From: Ditylenchus dipsaci
Taxonomy: Eukaryota; Nematoda; Chromadorea; Rhabditida; Anguinidae
Assembly (NCBI GenBank): GCA_004194705.1
Contig: SADC01001296.1
Coordinates: 124,001-188,000, forward strand
Reading direction: 5' to 3'
Length of the DNA: 64,000 nt
The notes beneath the pieces were generated by a model, which was given only the letters and a program-made list of their open reading frames with translations, did no database searches and was not told the origin of the DNA. Below are positions 47,127 to 57,911 of this stretch, in pieces. The translations under genes and the position numbers were made by a program. Numbering within the stretch: the stretch's first letter is position 1; the number at the start of each line of letters is the position of its first letter.

Positions 47127-50100
47127 CTAGAAAGCAGAGCTGCTACTAACTGCCCTCGTTAAGTTGTTATTGTTATCATGCAGGGTGGAGCCCCTAGTTG
47201 GCACCACACTTGTCACACTTCTTGTTCTACTAATTTTATTTCCAAATAAACGTAGAAGTTGCTTTTGAAATATTCTGCGGTACTCGGCACTGAACTTTTT
47301 AAATTGAATTAAACCTTCCAATTAAGCAAATTGGATTTCTAAAGTTTGTGTTGAATACATAAACACACCTGAAGGTATACAATATTAGGGGATTGCTGGC
47401 CATTGCTAGATTGGCTAGCATGCTCAAAAGACTGCTTATGATAAGGTTGTCCACCGCCGGAAAATAAAGTTTTGGAATTAAGTAAGACGAGCCACCCAAT
47501 TGGTGGACACACTGAATATTTCCATTAACATAATGACTGTTAGGGATTTGAACAGCCTTTGTGTTATTGTGTCTTTCACTAAATTGATTAAAATTATGAA
47601 ATGTTCAGCTACTTCTGCTCTTCTAACATCCTTCACGTATTTAATATAGGTACCTAGAAGGTACCATATAGAATAGGGCCACTTTCTTTCATATTTGCAA
47701 CATAAAGAATCATGGCTCAGTCCTGAGTCTCTAGTTTTGTTTGACGCCAAAACAAATGCTTGTTTTCCCGATTTTTTTGATATTCGAAGAGTCTCGAAAA
47801 ATTTTACAACTTTTCCCGGGCGCGGGGAACAGCAGAAGTACCAATGATTAATGAAATAAAGCCATACTAGTTTCTCTTTTGATGGCAGCTGTGATAAACA
47901 AAGCCCAAACAACAGTGTAGCAGCCCAAATTAAACAAATAAAAAATCAAGGCATTTCTTGACACTAATATTCCTAGATCTCCTTGATAGCAATCCAGTGC
48001 AGTGCAGGATACAGGACTTAATTTCGACATTATACTTTTTTTAAACGAGATTCTATACAAGGACACTTAGTAGAAGAGGGAACTTAGCTGACTTAGCCAC
48101 AATTTTTTTTCGAGCTTTCGGCTCGAAAGTTCGAATTTTTTCGAACTTCGATCCGAGCCGAAGACTCGAAATTTTCGAGCTGCTTCGAGCTTTCAAGCCG
48201 AAGGCTCGCGCAAGGTAGGCCAGCGTAGACTAGAACTGACACACGAAAAATTCTAATTTTTTGTAGTTCAGGAACATTTTTAAAAATCTCAACGACCAGC
48301 GATAGCTTGCGACACTTCCAATTGAGACAACATCAGATTGCGACAAAACTTCTCTATTTGAATTTCAAATTTCATTCATAAACTCAATCTCAGTTGTCGC
48401 AATTTAATTTTGTCTCAATTTGAGTTATTTCAATTTGAAATGTCGCAAGATATTGCTGGCCATCTCAAACTACCCTGTGATTGAAAAAAATCAAAAAATC
48501 AAAATAGTGCGTAAAATGTAGAGACAGAAAGTGGGACAAGCAAGATTCCAAGACAAGATTTTCAGCTGAAATTTTGACCAAGACCAAGAGCAAGATTTTT
48601 GAGAACGGCCAGTCAAGATCTTGGCCAAGATCTTGGCTGAAAACCAAGATTTATACAGGCCTTTCTCGATTTAACGAACCCTTGGGGACCGGCAAAAATG
48701 TTCGTTAAACCAAGAGTTTTGTTGTATCAAGAGTAAATTTTAGTCATTTTATTTAACCACTGGCAGAATAGGCGTTGAAAAAAGTTCGATAAATTGAGAG
48801 TTTCGTTAAATTGAGGGTTCTTTAAATCGAAAGTTGACTGTTCAGACAATTTTGACAGTTTTTAACAGGTGATCATTTTTGTAGCAAAACTTGTGGCTAG
48901 TGTTTTATAATTTTTACGCACTATGTTTCCCTAGGGAACAGGGCCCTGTTTTTGATCGTGTGCTTTTCATATTGTTTGACGTGTAGAGATTAGAGATGCA
49001 AGTTCGACATTTTTAGGACGACACGGGACGAAATTTGTATAATTCTTTTCCAGACGGGACACCGGGACAGGAGATTGTCGAAAGATGTTCAGCCGTGATT
49101 TCGGGACGGCGGGCGGGACGAAATTGTCCTTTCCTGCCATTTTTTTATTTGTATGAAGCCCGAAAACAGAATTCAGGTATGCTATGGGTCCTGAAAACAA
49201 TAAAATGCGTTGTCGGGTGTTTTGTAAATTTTGCATACAAGATTGACCATAAAACCAAGACCAAGATTTCTAGAAATGACCAAGCAAGATCCCAAGACAA
49301 GATTTTCAGTCAAAATTGGGGCAAGACAAGACAAAATCTTGGCCAAGATCTTGTCTTGCTTCTGTCTCTAGTAAAATGGGTTACTATTAGGTTGATCCAA
49401 AGTTGTGAGACTAACCGCGTAAATTTTTTTTCGGAATTTTTTTTTCGTTCAAAAGACTTAGAATTTATTTGTTTACACATTTTAATCATTTTTAGACAAC
49501 AAAATTTTTTTTTGGTATAAAAATGTTGAAAAAATTTTCACCTTGGTCCTCCAAGCTGATTAAAAATAAATGAAAAAATCAGCATGGGGGACGAAGGTAA
49601 AAAAATTATTCAACATTTTTATACCAAAAAAAATTTTGTCGTCTAAAAATGATTAAAATGTGTAAATAAATAAATTCTAAGTCTTTTGCAGTGTTTTCAA
49701 AATCACAGTCACACCTCACACTCACACTGTAAAATCACAGTGGAGCTCACAGTCACACTGAAATCACACTCACACTTGATGTGAGTGTGATTTTAAGTGT
49801 GACTCTGACTTTAGTGTGAGTGTGATTTTAAATGTGAGTGTGATTTTAGTGTGAGTGTGACTGTGAGTGTGATTTTGGTGTGATGTGAGTGTGATTATCA
49901 CAGTGAGACAGTGTGAGTGTGATTTTTGTCTCACAGTGTGATCTCATTCCAGTGTTTGAGCATTACTTTTAGTTAGTATTTCCGATTCGAGATACTTTCT
50001 CAAAATATTTTCAGGGTACTTCGACGTAGCTTTCTGCTTTGTGAACATATCGTCTGTATACAATCGTCCCAGTCGTACATATTTCATTAATTTTCAATTT

Positions 50101-51714
50101 TAACGGCAAACCCTTAAATAAAACTATTCACCTCCTCATTGTTTATTTTTATTTTTCCAAATGACATTACACGTTTTCACAAATCGATTGCAGTAGACAA
50201 CTAACTGCGCATTTAAAAAATCTCGTACCGTATTTGCAAGAAGGTTGGAGTCCGAAACAGACCGGCGAGCCATTAGGTGGAACATCTCAGTATCTTTGCC
50301 TTGCTTGCGGTCACACGAAAGTTTGCTATCAGCCACCCTGAAACAAGAGTTGAAACTACACAAAATCATGAGCTATTAAAATTGATGCAAACCTTCTTTC
50401 GCACTCCAGCTTCTCGACTTTTAGCTTCAGACGATTGCATTCTTCGACGGAATTCAGCCAGCTTTTCCGAGTCTGGTCCAGATGGTCTGACCGCTTGCCT
50501 TGCCACTTCGAATAGCTGCCGATTCGCACGAACTTAGGATGTCGATGATGAAGAAGGTCAAAAACGGCGCATAGCTCCCCTCCCTTGTCTGAAGCAATAT
50601 CTGCAAATTGATGGAAATAAATTTGATGAACGACCTCGAGCGTGCACGTAAAACATTAAAAAGAGAGCGCCAGAAATTAATTCAATGGGTAAACTCGAAG
50701 ACCAACAAGCAAATGGGACGCAAGTGATAAAACAAGCAAAAAACAAGCGTTTCAAATAAATAAACGAAAAAGAAAAAGAAAAACTGAAATTTGAACGAGA
50801 ATATTGAGTTTGGAAATGTTAACGTAATTTTGAGACACCCTGTACACAGAGTGAAAAATCACACACTGGAATGAGGATCACACTGTGAGACAAAAATCAC
50901 ACTCACACTGTCTCACTGTGATAATCACACTCACATCACACCAAAATCACAGTCACACTCACACTAAAATCACACTCACATTTAAAATCACACTCACACT
51001 AAAGTCACAGTCACACTTAAAATCACACTCACATCAAGTGTGAGTGTGATTTTAGTGTGACTGTGAGTGTGAAGTGAGGTGTGACCCTCACTGTGGGGTG
51101 ACTGTGACTGTGATTTTTGAAAACACTGGTCTTTTGAACGAAAAAAAAATCCGAAACAAAATTTACGCGGTTAGTCTCACAACTTTTTGATCAACCTAAT
51201 AGAAATGGCATTTTTTTAAAAATTATTTGGTCTTGAATCAAGGTCCCGATTACGAACTAGCTATCTCAGAGATCGAAATTCAGATAGTGTGCTTGTATAG
51301 AATTTGGAATACTTCAAAAATCATTTACAGGTGTGGAAGCTGAGCCACTTCTTGGAAGCAAAGAAAAATAATATAAATAGCATAACAAGAGCTTAACCCA
51401 ACAATAGTGGTTAGATAAATAGAGGTACTTTTGTTCTGCCTCAAAAAAATAAAAATTACAAAACCAATTCAAAATTAACACACCATGTGGGCAGAAGAAC
51501 ACACAGCATCCGATCGACCCCAATCGAGAGGTAAATGCCTAGATTACAGTTCACAGCAAACACACTGTAAAGTTGGAGGTAGAAGCACAAAGGCAAGTCT
51601 ATAAAGTTTCGCCCGTTCAGAGAGATTAACAAGGGGATAATGTGGTTAGCTTGGTAGCATAGGTTGAGCAGGGCATTCAAGGCTAGCAACCAGTTGCAAG
51701 CGCTATGAATAGAT
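47127..51714 (-). CDS. Srsx-like nematode 7TM chemoreceptor (5' exon missing)
   Basis: Exons, 5' to 3': 51714-51484, 51439-51329, 48034-47868, 47578-47369, 47289-47127, with phases that agree at each junction. The first has NWLLALNALLNLCYQ, GRNFIDLPLCFYLQ and LSIGVDRMLCVLLPTW, the TM3 Cys plus DRM/LLPTW signature of class SX receptors. Then comes TM4 (TTIVGLSSCYAIYIIFLCF), TM5 (NALIFYLFNLGCYTVVWALF), TM6 (SLTVIMLMEIFSVSTNW) and TM7 (NLAMASNPLILYTF), then SAEYRRIFQKQLLRLF and a Ser/Asn-rich tail ending SSSSAF. The TM1 exon was not found; repeats fill the upstream region. One T is missing near 47480 (VARLT then stop). The 3.3 kb intron 48035-51328 holds a BAR-bearing transposon. Confidence 0.8.
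48519..49369. mobile_element. MITE-like element with AAGACAAGATC ends
   Basis: Left TAGAGACAGAAAGTGGGACA and right CTTGTCTTGCTTCTGTCTCTA are inverted; both arms are filled with CAAGATTTT/CCAAGACAAG repeats. A degraded TA-type MITE (about 48655-48843, CTCGATTTAACGAACC to TTTAAATCGAAAGTTGACTG) is nested near its left side, and GGGACGAAAT-type repeats lie at 49010-49140. Located in the Srsx intron. Confidence 0.6.
49690..49945. repeat. TCACAC/GTGTGA array, left arm
   Basis: Irregular TCACACTCACAC and its complement GTGAGTGTGATTTT, so the array is itself partly palindromic. The inverted copy is at 50860-51125. Confidence 0.75.
50136..50600 (-). pseudogene. Captured BAR-domain-like gene fragment (two exons, one intron)
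   Basis: Minus strand. Exon from 50600 to 50393 runs in one frame with GGELCAVFDLLHHRHPKFVR, SDHLDQTRKSWLNSVEECNR and LKLKVEKLECERR. A 55-bp GT/AG intron follows, then exon from 50337 with VADSKLSCDRKQGKD, SDSNLLANTVRDFLNAQLVV and YCNRFVKTC, ending at a stop at 50136 or at an earlier donor. The pattern of a long amphipathic helix with KLExxRRxxDxK then FLxAQxxxYxxF resembles endophilin-type BAR domains, which bend membranes in endocytosis. That call is from memory and uncertain. No start codon, no SH3 domain. It sits between the arms of a mariner-ended element, so capture of a host gene piece is the simplest explanation. Confidence 0.5.
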
Positions 51715-51796
51715 CTGCAAAAAGTAGTGGTTGAGTTGATATATTAGATTATCCAGAAGGTTTTGTCGCAAACCCTTTGTTGCTTTTTTAAAATTT

Positions 51797-52061
51797 TGAA
51801 AGAGCTTTTTCGGTTGACCTCCTTACATGTTAAAGTTAAACCTAGATATAGTGACACCCCAAAAGTTCGTTCCCGCCTTGGGTCCGAAACTTTTTTTAAC
51901 ACAATTTTCAAAGTTTTTTATAAATTCTGTTTTGACAGTTGACTGTTAAAAAAAGTGTCGGGCCCAAGGCGGGAGCCAACTTTTGGGGGTGTCACTATAT
52001 CTAGGTTTGACTGTAACATGGTAAGGAGGTCAACCGAAAAGGCTCTTTTCAAAACTTATTA
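51797..52061. mobile_element. Palindromic TA-type MITE
   Basis: Outer arms CGGTTGACCTCCTTACATG and CATGGTAAGGAGGTCAACCG flank a MITE core from about 51835 to 52015 with AAACCTAGATATAGTGACAC and GTGTCACTATATCTAGGTTT. Shared subterminal AAAAGTTCGTTCCCGCCTTG is present. Confidence 0.75.
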
Positions 52062-52589
52062 AAAAAGCGACAAAAAGCGACCTTATTGGGACGGGCGGCG
52101 GTAAATTGAACCTCTACAAATTGAACCCCGGTAAATTGACCCTCCGGTAAATTGAACCTCCGGTAAATTACACCTCCAAATTTGTCTTGAGAGGATTGTT
52201 ATCAAAGCTAATTATATTTTTCGGAGTTGGTAAATCAGGTTAGGACGAGGAACCATCTCGGTGGGGATAGGACATAACACCGGCGACAAAACACCGCCTA
52301 CGACAAAACACCGCCGCCATAGTTAAATACCTATATAATCAACTCTTACATGTCCTGCTTGACTATAACCAGATTTAAATTGAGGAGCGAGTTCATTGGT
52401 ACCTGGTTTTGTTTTTTGTATGTGGAGTTTTGGTGGCCTACTATTGTTTGTGCTACTATTTTGGCTGACCACCCTAAATTTTAGAGATTAGCTCAGAATT
52501 TTTCTGATTCAAACTATGTCAAAATCATGATAAATCATCAATCATTATATCATTGATGAGACAAAAGTTTTGATTTTATTCATTCAAAC

Positions 52590-53280
52590 ACCAAAACCTG
52601 ATGTGGGTACCCGATGGTCAGATGAATATCCACCTGCATGGCCTGAATTCTTTCAGACAAATTTTAAGACGAACCATTAAACCTGACGTAAAAGAATGTA
52701 AAATATCGATTTAAACAGGACCGAAATCGCAATTTCTGCTACTTGAAACCCAAAATCCGGGCGGGTACCCTGTGGTAGGTGGATATCCACATGGCTGGCT
52801 AGAAAAATAAAGATTTAGTCAACTTTAAAAATAAACTACTTTTTCTAACGTGGAATGTTGTAGGGAACTGGGTTTGATAGGACTAAATTTGCAATTTTAT
52901 CCATCTTAACCCCAAAATATGGGGTGGGTACTTTCAAGTAGGTGAATATCCACGTGGATAACCCGAAAAAATAAATTTAACCAAAAGTAAAAAATAAAGC
53001 ACTTTTTCTGATTTTAAATCATGTGGCATTTTTGCGTTGACAAACAGAAATTTTACCCAGATCCCAAAACCAGGGCAGGTACCCAAGGGAAGATGGACAT
53101 CCCCGTGGGTGCTCTGAAAAGTACGAATTCTTTAAATCCAATAATACACCATCCTATAATGGGTAAAATCTTGTGGCAAATCCGGTTTGATAGGACCAAA
53201 ATTTTAATTTTACCCATCCGAACCTCAAAACCTGGGGCAGGTACTCCAGAATCAAATAGATATCAACGGCCCCTATTTTC
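52590..53280. repeat. Tandem repeat, about 140-180 bp unit
   Basis: Four to five diverged units with the landmark CAAAACCTGATGTGGGTACC and then GTGGATATCCAC about 30 bp later. Units start near 52602, 52748, 52911, 53057 and 53220. A single related unit is near 60720 (AAAACCTAAGGGTAGGTACC), outside the element. Confidence 0.65.
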
Positions 53281-53376
53281 TGCAAAAATGAAGTCACGCA
53301 AGTAATAAAAAAACTATAATCAACATCGTATTTATTTCGTAACAATTAACAAATGACAAATCATACAAGGTGATAC

Positions 53377-53974
53377 TTAGGACACAACAGCTGATGCAGA
53401 GCTGGACTCATACTTCCAGATAGATGGGAGCTGGCGCTTGGTCTTGTAGTGACGAGACAGCCGATGAATTTGCAACTCCATCAGAATCCAACGGAACTTC
53501 GAGTCAACGACCTTGCGGTATTTCTAAACATAATTTATCAGAGAATTCCGAGTTCTCACAATATTAGCTAACCAACCTCTAAACTTTTACGAATGCTGGC
53601 GGATTTCTTGATCAAGTGGTAGCGGTCGTATGGAATCTCAGGAGCCATTCCCTTTAAGTTTAAGATCACGTTAAAGAATTGGCGACAATTAAACTTCGAA
53701 AAACCTTTGTTTTCAAGATTCGCACAATCTTGTTTCCAGTGACACGATGGACCTGAGCAACACCATGAGAGTCACGAAGAATGACACGATCTGCGAATGA
53801 CGAAGACCTTTACGGGCCAGCTTGACAATCTGCTCTTCTACATCTGGTTGGAACCGAATGGCGATAAGGCAGAGCAAAGCGCGAAATACCTTTTTCCGGG
53901 ATCATGCTGCAAATCAACAATTATTTATACCAGCAAAGTAGATGCGTCTAGGACTAACATACCATACGCCCCAT
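53377..53974 (-). CDS. rps-13: Small ribosomal subunit protein S13 (uS15), broken frame
   Basis: Exons 53974-53963, 53906-53705, 53651-53577 and 53523-53377 with GT/AG introns. MGRM, then [67 protein letters not shown] and the end [20 protein letters not shown] are plain RpS13. The protein binds the 18S rRNA platform of the 40S subunit. A short first exon ending after MGRM and the C-terminal WKYESxxASA match the family; length is about 151 residues if repaired. Lesions: one extra A at GGAAAAAGG (near 53895), about 20 nt lost after SVPT (the conserved WLK), and one G lost near 53800. So it is either a captured, decaying copy or a real gene with consensus errors. Its place inside transposon arms favours the former. 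Confidence 0.85.
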
Positions 53975-54385
53975 GATTGATTTTTAAATATTCCTTGCTT
54001 GAAGAGAGAAGAAACTGAAATTTTTAGCGATGAAAGGAGGGAATGCGCCACATACAAAAAACAAAACCAGGTACCAATGTGCTCGCTCCTTAATTTCAAT
54101 ATGGTCATGGTCAAGTAGGACATGTAATAATCGATTACATAGGTATTGTCGTAGGCGGTGTTTTGTCGCCGCGGTGTTATGTCCCATCCCCACCGAGATG
54201 GTTCCTTGTCCTAACTGATTTACCAGCTCCGAAAAATATAATTAGCTTTGATAACAATCCTCTCAAGACAAATTTGGAGGTTCAATTTACCGGAGGGTCA
54301 ATTTACCGGAGGTTCAATTTACCGGAGGTTCAATTTACCGGGGTTCAATTTGTGGAGGTTCAATTCACCTAGAGCCTATTGGGAC

Positions 54386-54669
54386 TTATAGCCTCAAGAG
54401 CCCTATTCCTCAATGGGGGGTTTTTCCTTGGTCTCCCCTGTTGTTATTTTTTTGCGAGTTTTTAGGCTAAGACTCAAGCAAAAATTGATCGGCGTATGTT
54501 AGGAAGAACTTAAACATGAGTCTAAAATATGGTTGAGTCCGTCCCTAACATACGCTAGCCAACCCTCGCCTAAGCCTAAAGCCTAAAAAATCACAAAAAA
54601 ACAACAGGGGGACCAAGGCGAAACCCCCTCCCATTGAGGGATAGGGCCGCCTCAAGCGTATTCTAATTA
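54386..54669. other. Spacer with small hairpin
   Basis: TTCCTTGGTCTCCCCTGTTG (about 54427) and AACAACAGGGGGACCAAGG (about 54600) form an inverted pair with ATACGCTAGCC words between them, a small MITE-like unit. CCTATTCCTCAATGGGGG and CCCATTGAGGGATAGG are its outer arms. Confidence 0.6.
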
Positions 54670-55685
54670 CACTTTTTACACGGGAAAGGCCGTCTGGGAG
54701 AACGGTTCACCTAGGAGTTTTCGAGCCTGCTGAGCACGAATATCACGAAATCGGGCATCCGAACATAAGCGCAACACCCTCAAAAACCTCATTTTCGCGA
54801 CAACTCATCAAGTTCAGGTATAGTATTTTCTTTAGGCTGGTGAGCTGTGAATTTATTTAGTGCAGCATTTTCTTCTAGGACGAGACTTTTTTCTGCCCGC
54901 TTCTGGCTTATTTCTGCCCGTTTTTTGCTTCTTTCTGACCGCTTTTTTGAAAATGATCAAAAATAACCCCAATTTGTGATAATTTTTCATTCTGAGCTGC
55001 ACCAGTATAGATAATTTTCTAAGGAATCCGAATTTATTTACAGAATTTCTAAAAGCTCTTGGCTGCTGAGATGTGACCATTTATTGCATGCAATAGATTT
55101 TTACGCCTAAATTCAGCAAAGTGGCCGAAACTAGACAGCTAAGAGCTTTTCAAAAATTCTGTAAACAAATTCGGATTCCTTAGGAAATTTTGTATACTAG
55201 TGCTGCTAAGAATAAAAAAAATTTATCACAAATTGGGGTTATTTTTGATCATTTTCAAAAAAGCGGGTAGAAAGAAGCAAAAATGGGCAGAAAAAAGCTA
55301 GAAGCGGGCAGAAAAAAGATTTATCCTTTCTTTCATAGTTATAAGAGAACCCTTGTCTGGGCTTTCAAATGGTATGTCGTTTGCCTGCATTCGGATAGAT
55401 ATACATGTGTAAAAATCCAAAAGAATCAATTTAGGCTTTTTTTTAACTCACATCTTTACGAAAAGTACAGGAAATTTTTGCGCAGTTGCATGTAACCATC
55501 AATAAATTCACAGCTTACCGGCCTGAAGAAAAACTATACCTGAACTTGATGAGTAGTCGCAAAAATTAGGGGTTTTGAGGGTCTTGAGCTTATGTTCGGA
55601 GGCCCGATTTCGTGATATTCGTGCTCAGCAGGCTCGAAAACCTCCATGTGAACCGTTGTCCCGGTCGGCCTTTCCCGTATTAAAT
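54670..55685. mobile_element. 1 kb foldback element
   Basis: ACGGGAAAGGCCGTCTGGGA (left) pairs with CGGTCGGCCTTTCCCGT (right); TTTTCGAGCCTGCTGAGCAC pairs with GTGCTCAGCAGGCTCGAAAA. Inner arms have TTTCTGCCCGCTTCTGGC and its inverse as short tandem units, and ATTCGGATTCCTTAGGA. The axis is near 55170. No coding capacity. Confidence 0.75.
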
Positions 55686-55689
55686 AATT

Positions 55690-56895
55690 TTTAGCCCATT
55701 TCGGTGTTTTGAAATAAAAGGTTGAAAAGTTTCTACCTTGTTCCTCCAAGCTGACTTTTGAATATTTTTATGAAAATTGTTAAAACTTCTAAAAAAATTA
55801 CCTTTGAGACTAAAAAAAAAGAAAACAATTGCAAAAACATAAAAGTTTGAAACAAAATTTTTTGGACTAGGCTGTCTGTGCTTCAATGAATTAGTTTTTG
55901 CGCAAACATAACGTACCTATTAACTATAGTAATGTATACCAAATTTCCATTCAGCACCACCCCTATTAGGCCAACCAACCATTTAGCACCAAAAATAGTG
56001 ACTAGTACTGGCGAAAACCCCTGACCATTATAAATATCAAAAAGCTAAACAAAAGTTCATAAAAAATACGAGCAAAAAGATTAAAGAAATAAATATTACC
56101 GAGTCTTTGTCATCCGACATGCTTTTACAAACAAAAGAACCCAGGTCGGGTTTAGGCTTATAAAATATTATTATAAAACATCAAGGAAACAGACTGGTAA
56201 TTTGGTTTATACTTTATTGCTTTATGCTTACAAATGACACAACAATTGGTTTAGTGCTGTTGTTGTGAAAAGTGTCTGAGATGTTGTATAGGTGTAATTA
56301 TTATTTAGTAATAGTCGCTTTTTTACAAAAAAACTTTGTATTTTCCCACTTTTCATACTTTGGGGTGGGTAAAATTAATTTAGAAACCAAGGAAGTATTT
56401 TAAGCAGACATTTAAAACTGATGTCTGTTACATTGGTGGGAAAAAATACTATCAATATTTATAAGTCTTTTTTCAATAATAATTGAGTTACAGAGTTGTT
56501 GAGAAAAAGTATATAAATAGATTCTTTTTGTTTTCTCTTTGCAGTTTGCTATTTTCAGCCCTGGACAATTTTTCGACTATCACTTTATTACAGGTGACCT
56601 TTATCCAGCAGGATGTTGAGTTTGTAAAAAGGCAAAAAATTCTATGGCAGAAGTTGGTAGAATTGTACAGTCTCAATTTTGCGACACCCTACGGACGGCG
56701 AAATGGTCCCTGAAATCGAGGCTTGACTTAAGTTGTTTTCAGTTAAACTTATTACCCGAATCGAGCCCACAGAGGGCGCTGTTAAATCGATATTTAACTG
56801 TAGCTATAAATATTGTGAAAAGGTCAGGTCCTAGCAGAGCTTCATTGCAGTCAGATCTGAGCTATACCTCACCCAAGGGAGTGTACAAGCGTATA
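55690..56895. other. Intergenic, no confident gene
   Basis: AT-rich with short ORFs. CCTTGTTCCTCCAAGCTGAC near 55735 is related to a word repeated near 49545. Nothing else recognised. Confidence 0.4.
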
Positions 56896-57031
56896 CTGTA
56901 TTTTTTATATTAAACGCCCACTCTCTAATAAACGCCCTCATTTTGACTAGGTTTTCAGGGATAAGGCCATTTTGATTGACAATTGGGGTTGAAAAAAAAA
57001 CGCCCCGGGGCGTTTAATAGAGAAAATACGG
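56896..57031. mobile_element. CCGTAT-type TA element
   Basis: Left end CTGTATTTTTTATATTAAAC and right end GTTTAATAGAGAAAATACGG are inverted; CCACTCTCTAATAAACGCCC follows. TA at 56894-56895 and 57032-57033. Confidence 0.75.
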
Positions 57032-57033
57032 TA

Positions 57034-57911
57034 ACCGAGGCGTAAGATGACTAAAAAAAGCCAACCTAAGCCAGTTAAAGTATATTTTAGGGTAGCAGTT
57101 AACTGATGGTGGCGTAAAAATGGGTGGCGTATGACCTTGTTTGATTGCACGCTCATTATGTTAAACTGTGTCAAAAATAGTTTCACCTATCGTTGTTTCT
57201 ATCTTTTTGTATTACTTCTTCTTTGGAAAGCAGGCCAGATTTTATGTGAAACAAATTTTTTATATGCAAGAACACTGGTAGGCACAAAATTTGAATCGGA
57301 TCACATTGTTAATTAACTGTTTCACAGTCAATATGACACACTTCGAAATCGGAACAGGGTGTCATAGTATCACAGTCTGACTATGGGCTAGACTTTGGGC
57401 CGGGAGAGGGCCGGGGTATCATGCACACTATATATACAGTGTTAATCAAAATTATTGCAACATTTATAATAAAGATCGCCAACTCTTCCTTTTGCGCTAC
57501 ATTTTGTAAAGATGTTGTAATAAGGGGTACATCATTTTAAACTAGAGTTGCAGAACTACCTGATGGTGTTACTATCGCAAATAAGAAAATTTGGCGTTAC
57601 TCGGTTTTACCTCCCCCAATAATTTTTAGGCTTGCTTGGGCTTTGGGTTTTAGGCTCAGGGACAACCGTACTGATTTTTTTTCAAAAAAAAAGTATGGGT
57701 TTAGGTGCCCCTAAAAAATTATTAGGGAAGGGGTGAAACCGAGTAGCTTTTGGGAGGAGGGAGATGTAAAAACGAGGGGGGTATACGAGGGGGTATATCA
57801 TAGTAGCTGTTTTAGGTGGGGGGGGGGGTATATCATAGTAGCGCCGAACATTTAATATTTAGCGTTTTTTTATCAGCTTTTTAAAATTAAGCTTTCAAGT
57901 GTTAGAATTTT
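57034..57911. other. Intergenic, downstream of the oxidoreductase gene
   Basis: No gene. CAGTGTTAATCAAAATTATT near 57438 looks like one end of a mariner-type element without a partner. 57780-57850 has GGGGGTATATCATAGTAGC repeats with G-runs, related to words near 1510 and 5090. Confidence 0.4.

Larger units (their letters stand above)
49387..51199. mobile_element. Mariner-ended foldback carrying BAR-like exons
   Basis: TA at 49385-49386 and 51200-51201. Inverted ends TTAGGTTGATCCAAAGTTGT and, reversed, TTAGGTTGATCAAAAAGTTG; TTAGGTTG starts are typical of mariner elements. Arms continue with AGACTAACCGCGTAAATTTT and a long CA/GT-rich array (49690-49945 and inverted 50860-51125, unit near TCACACTCACAC). 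Between the arms lies unique sequence 49945-50860 with host-like exons. No transposase gene was found. Confidence 0.8.
52093..54376. mobile_element. Mutator-like (Pack-MULE-type) element enclosing RpS13
   Basis: Identical 9-bp repeats TATTGGGAC at 52084-52092 and 54377-54385. Inverted arms of about 350 bp: the ends GGTAAATTGAACCTC and GAGGTTCAATTCACC, then repeats of CCTCCGGTAAATTGAACC, ACCATCTCGGTGGGGAT and its inverse, GGCGACAAAACACCGCC and its inverse, and ACCTGGTTTTGTTTTTTGTA and its inverse. Long terminal repeats plus 9-bp TSD are the Mutator hallmark. Between the arms lie a tandem repeat (52590-53280) and a complete intron-bearing RpS13 gene. No transposase is present. Confidence 0.8.

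Noticed and set aside
49690..51125. CRISPR-like alternating repeats (TCACACTCACAC)
   Set aside because: Repeats are irregular, lack unique spacers of constant length and lie in a eukaryotic transposon. It is a microsatellite array.
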